Below, piece after piece: positions 1 to 5,434 of a DNA stretch of 5,714 bases. Both the position numbers and the translations under genes were made by a program. Positions within the stretch are counted from its first letter, which is position 1. The number at the start of each line of letters is the position of its first letter. The notes below the pieces were generated by a model. That model ran no database searches and was not told the DNA's origin. It saw only the letters and a program-made list of their open reading frames with translations. Source of the stretch: an uncultured Actinomycetes bacterium (GTDB lineage: Bacteria; Actinomycetota; Actinomycetes; S36-B12); NCBI GenBank assembly GCA_937902285.1, contig CALGTB010000154.1, positions 1 through 5,714 of the forward strand, written 5' to 3'.

Positions 1-1
1 G

Positions 2-277
2 GAGATCATCGCGCTCGATGCGGGCGACGACGACGGGCGGCTGTCCCTGGGCATGCGCGCGCGCGTCACCCTGGCCGACGGGTCCACCGCCTGGGTGCGG
101 CCGGTGCACCCCCAGGAGGCCTTCCTCGACGACGAGCGCATCTCCGCGTCCTCCCCGCTGGCCGTGGCCCTCGACGGTGCCCGCGTGGGGCACCAGGTCT
201 GGGTGGCGGCCCCCGAGGGCATGTGGGCCTCGACCGTGCTGGAGATCGACGGCTCCGGCGTCCTCAAGGAGTCCTAG
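2..277 (+). CDS. GreA/GreB-family transcription elongation factor, C-terminal part (5' end outside window)
   Basis: The frame is open from the first bases of the window to a TAG stop, giving the last 91 residues of a protein that begins upstream. The pattern matches the C-terminal FKBP-like domain of GreA/GreB factors: a beta strand (RARVTLADGSTAWVRPV), then DDERISASSPLAVALDGARVGHQVWV, then a closing strand APEGMWASTVLEI. In the family this corresponds to the 'I S ..SP(L/I)G.AL.G..VGD.V.V..P.G' signature. Family members bind the RNA polymerase secondary channel and stimulate cleavage of backtracked transcripts, with the N-terminal coiled coil doing the catalytic work. That half is not visible here, so a true Gre factor cannot be told from a Gre-like regulator that shares only this domain. 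An internal ATG at 53 would drop the first 17 visible residues, but the homology-like sequence runs across it, so it is not the likely start. Confidence 0.68.
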   Translation, partial: EIIALDAGDDDGRLSLGMRARVTLADGSTAWVRPVHPQEAFLDDERISASSPLAVALDGARVGHQVWVAAPEGMWASTVLEIDGSGVLKES

Positions 278-309
278 CCCTCAGTCGGCCGGTCAACGTG
301 CTTCAAGTT

Positions 310-340
310 TCAACTACCTCTATAGTTGAGCAATCAACTA
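310..340. promoter_or_regulatory. Candidate MarR-type operator: three half-sites forming two overlapping inverted repeats
   Basis: An AT-rich island (about 301-345) stands out sharply from the surrounding GC-rich DNA. It contains TCAACTA (310-316), TAGTTGA (323-329) and TCAACTA (334-340). The second and third are perfect reverse complements separated by 4 bases (GCAA), giving an 18-bp operator-like palindrome. The first and second are also perfect reverse complements, separated by 6 bases. A TTGA-N4-TCAA core is typical of sites bound by dimeric winged-helix repressors such as MarR-family proteins. The position is just upstream of the RutE-like gene and overlaps a candidate -10 box, as expected for a repressor. 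The symmetry is directly visible; assignment to MarR is inference. Confidence 0.65.
321..326 (+). promoter_or_regulatory. Candidate -10 box (TATAGT) for the reductase-pirin-osmC operon
   Basis: TATAGT differs from the TATAAT consensus at one position and sits in the only AT-rich stretch upstream of the operon, about 53 bases before the ATG at 379. No good -35 hexamer is found at 16-18 bases upstream (the 17-bp spacing gives GTGCTT). The promoter may therefore be weak, activator-aided or read by an alternative sigma factor. It overlaps the inverted repeats at 310-340, so bound repressor would block it. Confidence 0.4.
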
Positions 341-378
341 AACGACCGGACCCCGCCGGTACGCACAGAGGAGCCCCC

Positions 379-1032
379 ATGACCGCGATCTACGACGACG
401 CCGACACCATCACCACCCGCTCGCTGGTCACGGACGGCCTCGGATCCGGGGCCCTGCACCGCGAGGCCACCGACCGGCTGTTCCGCGAGGCGCACACCGC
501 CTACGCGTTCACCGACGAACCGGTCAGTGACGCCGAGCTGGCGGAGATCTACGACCTCGCTCGGTACGCCCCGACGGCGATGAACACCCAGCCGCTGCGC
601 ATCACGTTCATCCGCAGCGACGAGGCCAAGGCACGCCTGCTGCCGCACCTGGCGGAGGGCAATCGCGCGAAGGCGGCTTCCGCGCCCGTGGTCGCCATCC
701 TGTCCGCCGACACCGACTTCCACGAGACCCTGCCTCGGCTCCTTCCGCACGTCCCGAACGCCCGGGACCGGTTCGCCGACGACGTCGCCCGTGAGCAGGC
801 GGCCCTGTTCAATGCGACCCTGCAGGCCGGCTACGTCATCCTGGCGATCCGGGCGGCCGGTCTCGACGCGGGGCCGATGGGCGGCTTCGACAAGGCCGGG
901 CTCGACGCCGAGTTCCTGTCCGGGACGGCGCAGAGGTCGTTCCTCGTCGTCAACATCGGCCATGTGGCCGAGGGCGGCACCTACCCGCGCAGCCCGCGCC
1001 TGGAGCACAATGAGGCCGTGACGGTCCTCTAG
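379..1032 (+). CDS. RutE-like malonic semialdehyde reductase / nitroreductase-family flavoprotein
   Basis: The 217-residue protein aligns by eye along most of its length with E. coli RutE (196 residues). Matching segments are the TDEPVSDAELAEIYDLARYAPTAMNTQP region (45-72), the SGN-like EGNRAKAASAPVVAI (93-107), FHETLPRLLPH (114-124), LDAGPMGGFD (162-171) and the C-terminal FLVVNIGH (188-195). The family binds FMN and uses NAD(P)H. RutE reduces malonic semialdehyde to 3-hydroxypropionate in pyrimidine degradation, and relatives reduce nitroaromatics or quinones. About 25 N-terminal residues precede the conserved part. The start is set by AGAGGAG (367-373) five bases before ATG; the frame stays open back to 223, but those upstream codons have no such support and overlap the preceding gene. 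No other rut gene is present, and the neighbours are pirins and OsmC. A role in electrophile or quinone reduction is thus as likely as uracil catabolism. Family assignment is firm; substrate is unknown. Confidence 0.88.
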   Translation: MTAIYDDADTITTRSLVTDGLGSGALHREATDRLFREAHTAYAFTDEPVSDAELAEIYDLARYAPTAMNTQPLRITFIRSDEAKARLLPHLAEGNRAKAASAPVVAILSADTDFHETLPRLLPHVPNARDRFADDVAREQAALFNATLQAGYVILAIRAAGLDAGPMGGFDKAGLDAEFLSGTAQRSFLVVNIGHVAEGGTYPRSPRLEHNEAVTVL

Positions 1033-1083
1033 CCCAGGCCCACCCAAGCCCCTGCGAAACCTCACCACACCAAGGAGACGACC

Positions 1084-2055
1084 GTGCCTGCAGCAACCGC
1101 TGATGTCCTGACCCTGCCGCGCCTGTCGGCCGCCGCCGATGCCCGTCCCCGCACGGTGCGCTCGGTGACGACGGCTCCCATGGGCCTGGAGGGTGAGGGC
1201 TTCCCCGTGCACCGCGCCTTCGCCGGAGTGCACCCGTCCGACCTCGACCCGTTCATCCACATGGACCAGATGGGCGAGGTCGAGTACGGCGCCGGTGAGC
1301 CGAAGGGCACGCCCTGGCACCCCCACCGCGGGTTCGAGACCTTCACCTACCTCATCGACGGGCAGTTCGTGCACCAGGACTCCAACGGTGGCGGCGGCAT
1401 GATCCTCGACGGCGGCACGCAGTACATGACGGCGGGTGACGGGATCCTCCACATCGAGACCCCGCCCGAGGCCCTCGTCGAGTCCGGAGGCCTGTTCCAC
1501 GGCGTGCAGCTGTGGATCAACCTGCCCCGTGACAAGAAGCGCATCGCGCCGCAGTACCAGGACCTCCAGGGCCTCGACTCGTCCATGCTGACGACGGCGG
1601 ATGGCGGCGCGCTCGTGCGCATCCTCGCGGGCGAGGTCGACGGCCACGCCGGCCCGGGCATCTCGCACACCCCGCTGGCCATCACCCACATCACGATCGC
1701 CCCCGGCGCCCAGGCCGACATCCCGTGGCGGGCCGACTTCAACGCCCTCGCCTACGTCCTGTCCGGCTCGGGCACCGTGGGAGCCGAGCGCCGGCCCATC
1801 CGCTCGGGCCAGCTGGCCCTGCTCGGGGCCGGCGACACCGTGCTGCTCCAGGCGGACGCCCAGCAGGAGTCTCGGCACCCCAGCCTCGAGGTGTTCCTCA
1901 TCGGTGGCGTGCCGCTGCGGGAGCCGGTCGTGCAGTACGGGCCGTTCGTCATGAGCACCCAGGCGGAGATCGTCGAGGCCTTCGAGGACTACCAGGCCGG
2001 ACGGCTGGGCATCGTGCCGGCCGACGCCATCCAGCCGCACCGTCCCGGCCAGTAG
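1084..2055 (+). CDS. Pirin-family bicupin protein (first copy)
   Basis: The 323-residue protein has the two-cupin pirin architecture. In the N-terminal domain, FIHMDQMGEVEYG (57-69) is followed by the metal-binding block TPWHPHRGFETFTYLIDG (76-93) and by TAGDGILHIE (116-125). H79, H81, H123 and E125 match the three-His/one-Glu iron site of characterised pirins such as human PIR and E. coli YhhW. The C-terminal domain ends with the conserved FLIGGVPLREPVVQYGPFVMST-type segment (271-292) and an acidic helix. Some pirins have quercetin 2,3-dioxygenase activity and others act as redox-sensing cofactors; which applies here is unknown. The GTG start is chosen because AAGGAG (1072-1077) lies six bases upstream. 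It begins 51 bases after the reductase gene with no terminator between them. A 30-residue stretch before the core is rich in Ala, Arg and Thr. Compared with the next gene it belongs to a distinct pirin subgroup. Confidence 0.93.
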   Translation: MPAATADVLTLPRLSAAADARPRTVRSVTTAPMGLEGEGFPVHRAFAGVHPSDLDPFIHMDQMGEVEYGAGEPKGTPWHPHRGFETFTYLIDGQFVHQDSNGGGGMILDGGTQYMTAGDGILHIETPPEALVESGGLFHGVQLWINLPRDKKRIAPQYQDLQGLDSSMLTTADGGALVRILAGEVDGHAGPGISHTPLAITHITIAPGAQADIPWRADFNALAYVLSGSGTVGAERRPIRSGQLALLGAGDTVLLQADAQQESRHPSLEVFLIGGVPLREPVVQYGPFVMSTQAEIVEAFEDYQAGRLGIVPADAIQPHRPGQ

Positions 2056-2057
2056 CC

Positions 2058-2972
2058 GTGCCCGACGGCGGCGACCCGCCGCTGGCAGGCCCGGCGCCGA
2101 TCGAGGTCACTGACAGCCATCAGGCCACGGTCGGGGGAGCGACCGTGCGCCGAGCGCTGCCTCGACGCGGCCGCCGCACGGTCGGCGCCTGGTGCTTCGC
2201 CGACCACTTCGGCCCGGCCGCCGTCACCGAGAACGCGGGCATGGACGTGGGACCGCACCCGCACATGGGCCTGCACACGGTCACCTGGCTGGTCGAGGGG
2301 CAGCTGCTGCACCGGGACAGCCTGGGCTCCGAGCAGGTGATCCGGCCGGGGCAGCTGAACCTCATGACGGCAGGAGCCGGCATCGCGCATGCCGAGGAGG
2401 CCACCGGCCAGCACCTCGGCACCCTGCAGGGCATCCAGCTCTGGGTCGCGCAGCCGGACGCCGTGCGATTCGGCTCCGCGGCCTTCGAGCATCACGGAGC
2501 ACTGCCGCAGGTCGAGGTCGACGGGGGCGTGGCCACGGTGCTCATCGGCGAACTGGGCGGCGCGCGCAGCACTGCTCGTGCCGACACCCCGCTGATCGGC
2601 GCCGAACTTCTGCTCCGGTCGAGCACGACCGTGCCGCTGCAGGCGGGCTTCGAGCATGCCCTCGTCGTCCTCGAGGGCGTCGTGGCGGTCGACGGCCAGC
2701 CGCTGGTGCCCGGGCGGGTGGGGGTCCTCGGGCTCGGCCGCGACGAGGTCGTCCTGGACGTCCGCGAGCGCGCTCGGGTGATGCTGCTCGGCGGTGAGCC
2801 GTTCGAGTCACCCATCCTCATGTGGTGGAACTACGTGGCCCGCTCACGCGAGGAGATCGACGCGGCGCATGCCTCCTGGTCCCAGCAGGACGACCGCTTC
2901 GGCCGGGTCCGCAGCCGCCTTCCGCTGATCCCGGCCGCGCCGCCGTTCTGGCAGGCAGCCTCAGGGGAATAG
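2058..2972 (+). CDS. Pirin-family bicupin protein (second, divergent copy)
   Basis: The 304-residue protein has the actinobacterial pirin layout: VRRALPRRGRRTVGAWCFADHFGP (30-53), metal block VGPHPHMGLHTVTWLVEGQLLHRD (64-87), TAGAGIAHAEE (104-114) and a C-terminal cupin ending GGEPFESPILMWWNYVARSREEI (245-267). H67, H69, H111 and E113 reproduce the pirin iron ligands, so the site looks intact. Sequence outside these motifs differs widely from the preceding pirin, suggesting old divergence or separate recruitment rather than a recent tandem duplication. The GTG start lies two bases after the TAG of the first pirin and has no clear Shine-Dalgarno of its own, so translation is probably coupled. 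The alternative GTG at 2145 has GGGGGAG (2133-2139) in front but would remove the family-like lead-in PIEVTDSHQATVGGA (14-28). Function is pirin-like (possible flavonol dioxygenase or redox role), substrate unknown. Confidence 0.9.
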   Translation: MPDGGDPPLAGPAPIEVTDSHQATVGGATVRRALPRRGRRTVGAWCFADHFGPAAVTENAGMDVGPHPHMGLHTVTWLVEGQLLHRDSLGSEQVIRPGQLNLMTAGAGIAHAEEATGQHLGTLQGIQLWVAQPDAVRFGSAAFEHHGALPQVEVDGGVATVLIGELGGARSTARADTPLIGAELLLRSSTTVPLQAGFEHALVVLEGVVAVDGQPLVPGRVGVLGLGRDEVVLDVRERARVMLLGGEPFESPILMWWNYVARSREEIDAAHASWSQQDDRFGRVRSRLPLIPAAPPFWQAASGE

Positions 2973-2990
2973 CGGGCGCGACAGGGAGGT

Positions 2991-3009
2991 TGGCGTGGTC
3001 ACCACTCCA
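2991..3009. promoter_or_regulatory. Imperfect palindrome upstream of osmC
   Basis: TGGCGTGGT and ACCACTCCA flank a central C and pair at 8 of 9 positions, mostly G/C. It occupies the 60-base gap between the second pirin gene and the OsmC gene. It could be an operator or a weak RNA hairpin. It does not resemble the TCAACTA half-sites upstream of the operon, and short GC-rich palindromes are common in such DNA. Confidence 0.2.
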
Positions 3010-3032
3010 CCCCGACGACCGGAAGGCATCCC

Positions 3033-3452
3033 ATGGCAACGACCCGACGCGCCACCGCTGAATGGAACGGCTCCCTCCTCGAGGGCGGCGGCGCCGTGAC
3101 CCTCGCCTCGTCCGGCATCGGGACGTTCCCCGTCTCGTGGCCGGCCCGGTCCGAGGAGCCCAACGGGGTCACCAGCCCGGAGGAGCTCATCGCGGCCGCC
3201 CACTCCACGTGCTTCTCGATGGCGCTGTCCGCTGCCCTCTCGCGGGCAGGCACGCCCCCGACCCAGCTCCGCACGGCGGCCGAGGTCGACTTCCAGCCCG
3301 GCACCGGGATCACCGGGATCCGGCTCTTCATCAGCGGCGACGTCCCGGGCCTCGGCGCCGACGGCTTCGCCGCTGCTGCTGCCGCCGCCAAGGAGGGCTG
3401 CCCCGTGAGCCAGGCCCTCGCCGCGGTGCCCATCACCCTCGTCGTCGAGTAG
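3033..3452 (+). CDS. osmC: OsmC-family peroxiredoxin (organic hydroperoxide reductase)
   Basis: The 139-residue protein matches OsmC from end to end in length and motifs. It opens with RRATAEWNGSLLEGGGAVTL, followed by NGVTSPEELIAAAHSTCFSMALS (44-66) and AKEGCPVSQAL (119-129). Cys60 and Cys123 are the redox pair, and Arg39 and Glu50/Glu51 correspond to the conserved Arg and Glu residues of the OsmC/Ohr active site. The family reduces organic hydroperoxides and, more slowly, hydrogen peroxide, as a homodimer in the cytoplasm. The SPEELI/CFSMALS and GCPVSQ patterns favour the OsmC branch over Ohr. The ATG start has GGAAGG (3021-3026) six bases upstream. It is the last gene before a strong hairpin, so it likely closes the operon that begins with the RutE-like gene. 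An internal promoter in the 60-base gap cannot be ruled out. Confidence 0.95.
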   Translation: MATTRRATAEWNGSLLEGGGAVTLASSGIGTFPVSWPARSEEPNGVTSPEELIAAAHSTCFSMALSAALSRAGTPPTQLRTAAEVDFQPGTGITGIRLFISGDVPGLGADGFAAAAAAAKEGCPVSQALAAVPITLVVE

Positions 3453-3463
3453 CGCCGGACCAC

Positions 3464-3502
3464 CCCGCGCCGCATGCCGGCACTCCCGGCGTGCGGCGTG
3501 GG
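3464..3502 (+). terminator. GC-rich hairpin terminator after osmC
   Basis: Bases 3464-3480 pair with 3486-3502 in an unbroken 17-bp stem, including two G·U wobbles, around the 5-base loop CACTC. It starts 11 bases after the osmC stop. No U-run follows, which is usual for actinobacterial hairpin terminators. It probably ends the operon and insulates the protease gene downstream. It also covers the in-frame ATG at 3474, making that codon an unlikely start. Confidence 0.75.
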
Positions 3503-3524
3503 CGTGGCATGTTCTACTTGGTCG

Positions 3525-4529
3525 ATGCGCCATCGCACGCGGATCGCCGCCTTCGCCGCGACGATGCTCGTGGCGGGCCTCGGCCTCGCGCCCGCAGCCT
3601 CCGCCACCGTCGGCGCCGTCCCATCGTCGGCTCCCGCGACCGCCCCTGCGTCGGCCCCTGGCGCCCGGCAGGTGCCCACCGCGCAGCCGGCCATCGCCAT
3701 CGTCACGCCCGACCTCCTGCGCATCGACAAGCAGGACGAGACGAACAACGTCGTCGTCTTCTCGGGCATGGACGCCAAGTCGAAGGCGCGCGTCAACTGG
3801 GGCGACGGGCAGCCGACCGAGTCGGTGCGGGGGCAGTGCCGCACCGCCACGGCCCTCGCCCACCCCGACTGGTGCTCGGTCACGGTCGTCCACGAGTACG
3901 ACCAGGCCGGCCAGTTCACCATCACCGCCGTCGTCGGACGCACGACGGTCAGCAAGCTGGTCACGATCTCGCCGGCGCCGGTGCGCTGGTCTCCTCCGTC
4001 CGGGTTCGTGCAGCCGGCCGGCTGGTCGCTGCTCAGCGGCACCGCCACGTACTTCCCGTGCCAGACGGTGCCGTGGTACTACGACCGCTCACGGCAGCCC
4101 GCGAACGGCGGACAGATCTACTCGGACGTCATCACCGGGCTCGAGATGCTCGCCGCGGAGACCGGCCTGGTGTTCGCCGAGACGGCCGACCCCGCCGAGG
4201 CCGCGCTCACCTTCCGGTGGGGCAACGTCGGCACGGCGGCGGCCACGGGGGGCGGCGCGTTCGGCCGCGGCACCGTGACGTTCAGCGTCGACGACTGGTG
4301 GCCCACCGACCAGTGGCCCGGCTTCGGCATCGTCCGGCAGCCGAACGGCGTCTACGCGGCCGGACACGGCTGGCTGGTCGTGCACGAGGTCATGCACGCC
4401 TTGGGGCTGGGCCACGTGAACGACCGCACGGCCGTGATGAACCCGGTCGGGGGAGCCACCGCGTTCAATGCGGGCGACCTCGAGGGCCTGCACACGCTGT
4501 ACAAGAACAACCCCTGCCCCGTCGGGTAG
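3525..4529 (+). CDS. Secreted metzincin-like (matrixin-type) zinc metalloprotease with PKD-like domain
   Basis: The 334-residue protein begins with a signal peptide (MRHRTRIAAF, hydrophobic core 7-24, probable cleavage after ASA at 27). An Ala/Pro/Ser-rich linker runs to about 56. Residues about 58-149 look like a PKD/Ig-like fold: VNWGDG (90-95), VTVVHEYDQAGQFTITAVV (119-137). The C-terminal domain (about 165-334) holds the zinc motif HEVMHALGLGH (287-297), with H287, H291 and H297 as ligands and E288 as catalytic base. D300 follows, and AVMNP (303-307) supplies the Met-turn methionine M305. This combination defines a metzincin, closest to matrixins. Cys105/117 and Cys179/331 could form disulfides after export. 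The start at 3525 places the signal peptide at the N-terminus; ATG 3474 lies inside the terminator hairpin. No Shine-Dalgarno is visible, so the mRNA may be leaderless. Substrate is unknown, and no pro-domain cysteine switch is recognised. Confidence 0.82.
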   Translation: MRHRTRIAAFAATMLVAGLGLAPAASATVGAVPSSAPATAPASAPGARQVPTAQPAIAIVTPDLLRIDKQDETNNVVVFSGMDAKSKARVNWGDGQPTESVRGQCRTATALAHPDWCSVTVVHEYDQAGQFTITAVVGRTTVSKLVTISPAPVRWSPPSGFVQPAGWSLLSGTATYFPCQTVPWYYDRSRQPANGGQIYSDVITGLEMLAAETGLVFAETADPAEAALTFRWGNVGTAAATGGGAFGRGTVTFSVDDWWPTDQWPGFGIVRQPNGVYAAGHGWLVVHEVMHALGLGHVNDRTAVMNPVGGATAFNAGDLEGLHTLYKNNPCPVG

Positions 4530-4561
4530 CGTCAGCGCCCCACCCCACGCCCGAGGAGACC

Positions 4562-5407
4562 ATGGAGCGCTACGTGCTCACCCTGCGATGCCCCGACGGG
4601 CCGGGCATCGTGCACGCCCTCACGACCGGGCTGCTCGACATCGACGCCAACATCCTCGAGCAGTCCCAGTTCACCGACGAGGACACCGGTCTGTTCTGCA
4701 TCCGCACGCGCTTCGAGTCCCCGCAGGAGGACGTCGACCGGGTCCGCGAAGCCGTCCTGATGCGCCTCGCTCACTTTGACCCTGTGATGTCGGTGCGGCG
4801 CGAGAGCGAGCGCCGCAGGGCACTAGTGATGGTGTCCCGCTACGACCACTGCCTGGTCGACCTGCTGTACCGGCAGGACATCGGCGAGCTTCCCATCGAC
4901 ATCCCGCTCATCGTGTCGAACCACGAGGACTGCCGCCCCATCGCCGAACGCCACGGCATCCCCTACGTCGTGCTGCCGGTGACCAAGGACACGAAGGCGG
5001 AGCAGGAGGCCGTCCTCGCGAGCGTCCTGGTCGAGCACCGGATCGACGTGGTCGTGCTCGCGCGGTACATGCAGGTGCTCTCCGACGAGTTCTGCCGCAG
5101 TCTCCCCGGCCGCATCATCAACATCCATCATTCGTTCCTGCCGGGCTTCAAGGGCGCCCGCCCGTACCACCAGGCGCATGCCCGTGGGGTCAAGCTGATC
5201 GGCGCCACGGCGCACTTCGTCACGGGCGATCTCGACGAGGGGCCCATCATCGAGCAGGAGGTCCAGCGGGTCTCGCATCACCACAGCGCCGACGACCTCG
5301 CCGAGATCGGACGCGACGTCGAGCGGATCGTGCTGGCGAGGGCGGTCCGCCTCTTCGCCGAGGACCGGCTCGTGCTCGACGGCCATCGCACGGTGGTCTT
5401 CGCATGA
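4562..5407 (+). CDS. purU: Formyltetrahydrofolate deformylase
   Basis: The 281-residue protein matches PurU in length and layout. An N-terminal ACT domain (1 to about 80, YVLTLRCPDGPGIVHALTTGL) is joined to a formyltransferase-type hydrolase domain (about 87-281). The catalytic region INIHHSFLPGFKGARPYHQA (186-205), GVKLIGATAHFV (209-220) and DLDEGPIIEQ (223-232) is nearly the family consensus. N187, H189 and D225 match the Asn-His-Asp triad shared with PurN-type enzymes. It hydrolyses 10-formyltetrahydrofolate to formate and tetrahydrofolate, balancing one-carbon pools; in E. coli this supplies formate for PurT and is regulated by methionine and glycine through the ACT domain. The ATG start has GAGGAG (4553-4558) three bases upstream, rather close. 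The gap to the protease gene is 32 bases with no hairpin, so read-through is possible, although the two functions are unrelated. Confidence 0.97.
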   Translation: MERYVLTLRCPDGPGIVHALTTGLLDIDANILEQSQFTDEDTGLFCIRTRFESPQEDVDRVREAVLMRLAHFDPVMSVRRESERRRALVMVSRYDHCLVDLLYRQDIGELPIDIPLIVSNHEDCRPIAERHGIPYVVLPVTKDTKAEQEAVLASVLVEHRIDVVVLARYMQVLSDEFCRSLPGRIINIHHSFLPGFKGARPYHQAHARGVKLIGATAHFVTGDLDEGPIIEQEVQRVSHHHSADDLAEIGRDVERIVLARAVRLFAEDRLVLDGHRTVVFA

Positions 5408-5434
5408 CACCGGCCGCGTGATGGCCGAGGCATC

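Noticed and set aside
334..2040. A 568-codon open frame on the minus strand opposite the RutE-like and first pirin genes
   Set aside because: It is a shadow of GC-rich codon bias on the opposite strand: low-complexity Arg/Gly/Val/Asp-rich translation, no recognisable domain, and two well-supported genes occupy the + strand.
2133..2147. GGGGGAG followed by GTG as the start of the second pirin
   Set aside because: The spacing is good, but this start would cut off a lead-in segment that fits the pirin family and would leave an 89-base gap. GTG at 2058 is preferred, though the alternative is not excluded.
3474..3476. ATG as start of the protease gene
   Set aside because: It lies inside the terminator stem and would add 17 residues before the signal peptide, with no ribosome binding site.
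2961..4048. Overlapping long minus-strand frames opposite osmC and the protease gene
   Set aside because: Compositional shadows: no family-like motifs, and the + strand genes are secure.
3062..4561. A 5' extension of the purU frame running back through the protease and OsmC genes
   Set aside because: The extension translates to Arg/Pro/Gly-rich sequence without domains, whereas the other frame encodes clear OsmC and protease proteins. PurU homology begins exactly at the ATG at 4562.
5411..5427. Small inverted repeat (CGGCC / GGCCG) after purU as a terminator
   Set aside because: The stem is only 5 bp with a 7-base loop and no U-run, and it overlaps the DUF427 ribosome binding site; too weak to call.
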